DNA from: an uncultured Synergistales bacterium
GTDB taxonomy: Bacteria > Synergistota > Synergistia > Synergistales > Aminobacteriaceae
Length of the DNA stretch: 6,279 nucleotides
Direction: 5' to 3'
NCBI GenBank assembly: GCA_937957815.1
Contig: CALFXN010000139.1
Coordinates: forward strand, 1 to 6,279
The notes below the pieces were generated by a model. That model worked only from the letters and a program-made list of their open reading frames with translations. It did not search any database and was not told where the DNA came from. A program made the translations under genes and the position numbers. This document shows positions 5,737-6,279 of the stretch, in pieces (position 1 is the stretch's first letter; every line of letters begins with the position of its first letter).

Positions 5737-5739
5737 TTT
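5703..5739 (+). terminator. Intrinsic (rho-independent) terminator in the serA leader
   Basis: AAAAGAACCGG (5703-5713) pairs with CCGGTTCTTTT (5726-5736) over 11 bp. It extends inward by one G-U and two G-C pairs to a 6-base loop (5717-5722), and the T-run continues to 5739. The stem is strong and the U-tract uninterrupted. Its position 24 bases before the serA ATG, downstream of the promoter and leader ORF, makes it an attenuator rather than the end of an upstream gene, because no plus-strand gene precedes it apart from the leader peptide. Confidence 0.85.
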
Positions 5740-5763
5740 ATGAGAAAGGAGAATATCGACATC

Positions 5764-6279
5764 ATGCACACAATCCTCGTAACGGAACACATTCACGAAA
5801 GCGGAATGAATCTCCTCTCGCAGGCACGGGATGTCTCCGTCTCGTTGCGCATCGGTCTCGATCGCACAGCGCTTCTCGAAGCCGTTTCGAACGTCGACGC
5901 AATGCTTACGAGAAGCGGAACTCCGCTCGATCGCGAAATCTTCGATCGCGCCCCACGGCTCAGGGTCGTCGCACGCGCGGGGGTCGGAGTCGACAATATC
6001 GATATCGCGGAAGCAAGCAGACGCGGCATCGTCATCATCAACGCGCCGACAGGAAATACGCTCGCGGCGACGGAACACACGATGGCGATGATGCTCTCTG
6101 CCGTCAGACGACTCCCGCACGCTCACGCTTCCGTCATGAACGGGGAATGGCGCAGAAAAGACTTCATGGGAAATCAGCTTCACGGACGGAAACTCCTGAT
6201 CGTCGGGCTCGGAAGAATCGGTTCCCAGGTTGCGATCAGGGCGAGAGGGTTCGGGATGGAAGTGTCCGCCTTCGATCCG
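5764..6279 (+). CDS. serA: D-3-phosphoglycerate dehydrogenase, N-terminal part (runs off window)
   Basis: SerA oxidises 3-phosphoglycerate with NAD+ to 3-phosphohydroxypyruvate, the first committed step of serine synthesis, in the cytoplasm. The 172 codons seen remain in frame to the window edge. Visible are the N-terminal part of the substrate domain, the RAGVGVDNID segment (71-80) that contacts substrate, NAPTGNTLAATEHT (93-106), and the start of the Rossmann NAD-binding domain with GLGRIG (148-153) followed by FDP near 170. The catalytic Arg, Glu and His residues expected further on, and any C-terminal ACT-type serine-binding domain, lie outside the window. The ATG at 5764 has AAAGGAG (5745-5751), a slightly long 12-base spacing. 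An in-frame ATG at 5740 lies at the end of the terminator T-run with no ribosome site, so I reject it. Related 2-hydroxyacid dehydrogenases share the fold, but these motifs fit SerA best. Confidence 0.92.
   Translation, partial: MHTILVTEHIHESGMNLLSQARDVSVSLRIGLDRTALLEAVSNVDAMLTRSGTPLDREIFDRAPRLRVVARAGVGVDNIDIAEASRRGIVIINAPTGNTLAATEHTMAMMLSAVRRLPHAHASVMNGEWRRKDFMGNQLHGRKLLIVGLGRIGSQVAIRARGFGMEVSAFDP

Noticed and set aside
5531..5763. T-box or known riboswitch as the serA leader
   Set aside because: I see no T-box consensus (AGGGTGGNACCGCG), no AGTA bulge, and no recognisable SAM, glycine or c-di-GMP riboswitch core. The serine-rich ORF explains the leader better. A covariance-model scan would settle it.

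Overview
The window reads as a bacterial chromosome fragment of fairly high GC. Roughly sampled stretches run 57-65 percent in most genes, with a dip to about 41 percent inside one pilin gene. It holds most of a type IV pilus (T4P) gene cluster on the minus strand and, divergently on the plus strand, the start of a serine biosynthesis gene. Pilin style, gene order and composition remind me of Synergistota, but that is an impression from memory, not a search. Bases 1-18 are Illumina TruSeq adapter sequence, so the left edge is a contig end and the gene there is cut off artificially.

The minus-strand operon reads right to left. It begins with a PilB-type extension ATPase carrying a clear MshEN-type cyclic-di-GMP-binding signature (5392-3716). 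Next come a PilT retraction ATPase broken by a single-base frameshift near its 3' end (3695-2620), the PilC inner-membrane platform protein (2523-1303), a PilA-like pilin (1173-691), a PilV/GspI-like minor pilin (680-306), and a PilW/PulJ-like minor pilin starting at TTG and truncated by the contig end (328-19). Gaps are short and Shine-Dalgarno sites strong, so this looks like one operon, with a probable internal promoter before pilC. Together the genes supply the assembly motor, retraction motor, membrane platform and pilin subunits. The secretin, alignment proteins and prepilin peptidase are not in view.

The divergent intergenic region (5393-5763) is the most interesting part. One promoter fires left into pilB. 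A near-consensus promoter fires right, but about 235 nt before serA. That leader contains a 37-codon ORF with a Shine-Dalgarno site in which 9 of 15 consecutive residues are serine, including a run of four. It is followed by competing RNA helices and a strong intrinsic terminator directly before the serA ribosome binding site. This is the layout of ribosome-mediated transcription attenuation (as in trp, his and thr operons), here apparently sensing serine supply to control the first enzyme of serine synthesis. I do not know of an established serine leader peptide of this type.

serA (5764 to the right edge) encodes the N-terminal 172 residues of D-3-phosphoglycerate dehydrogenase and runs off the window.
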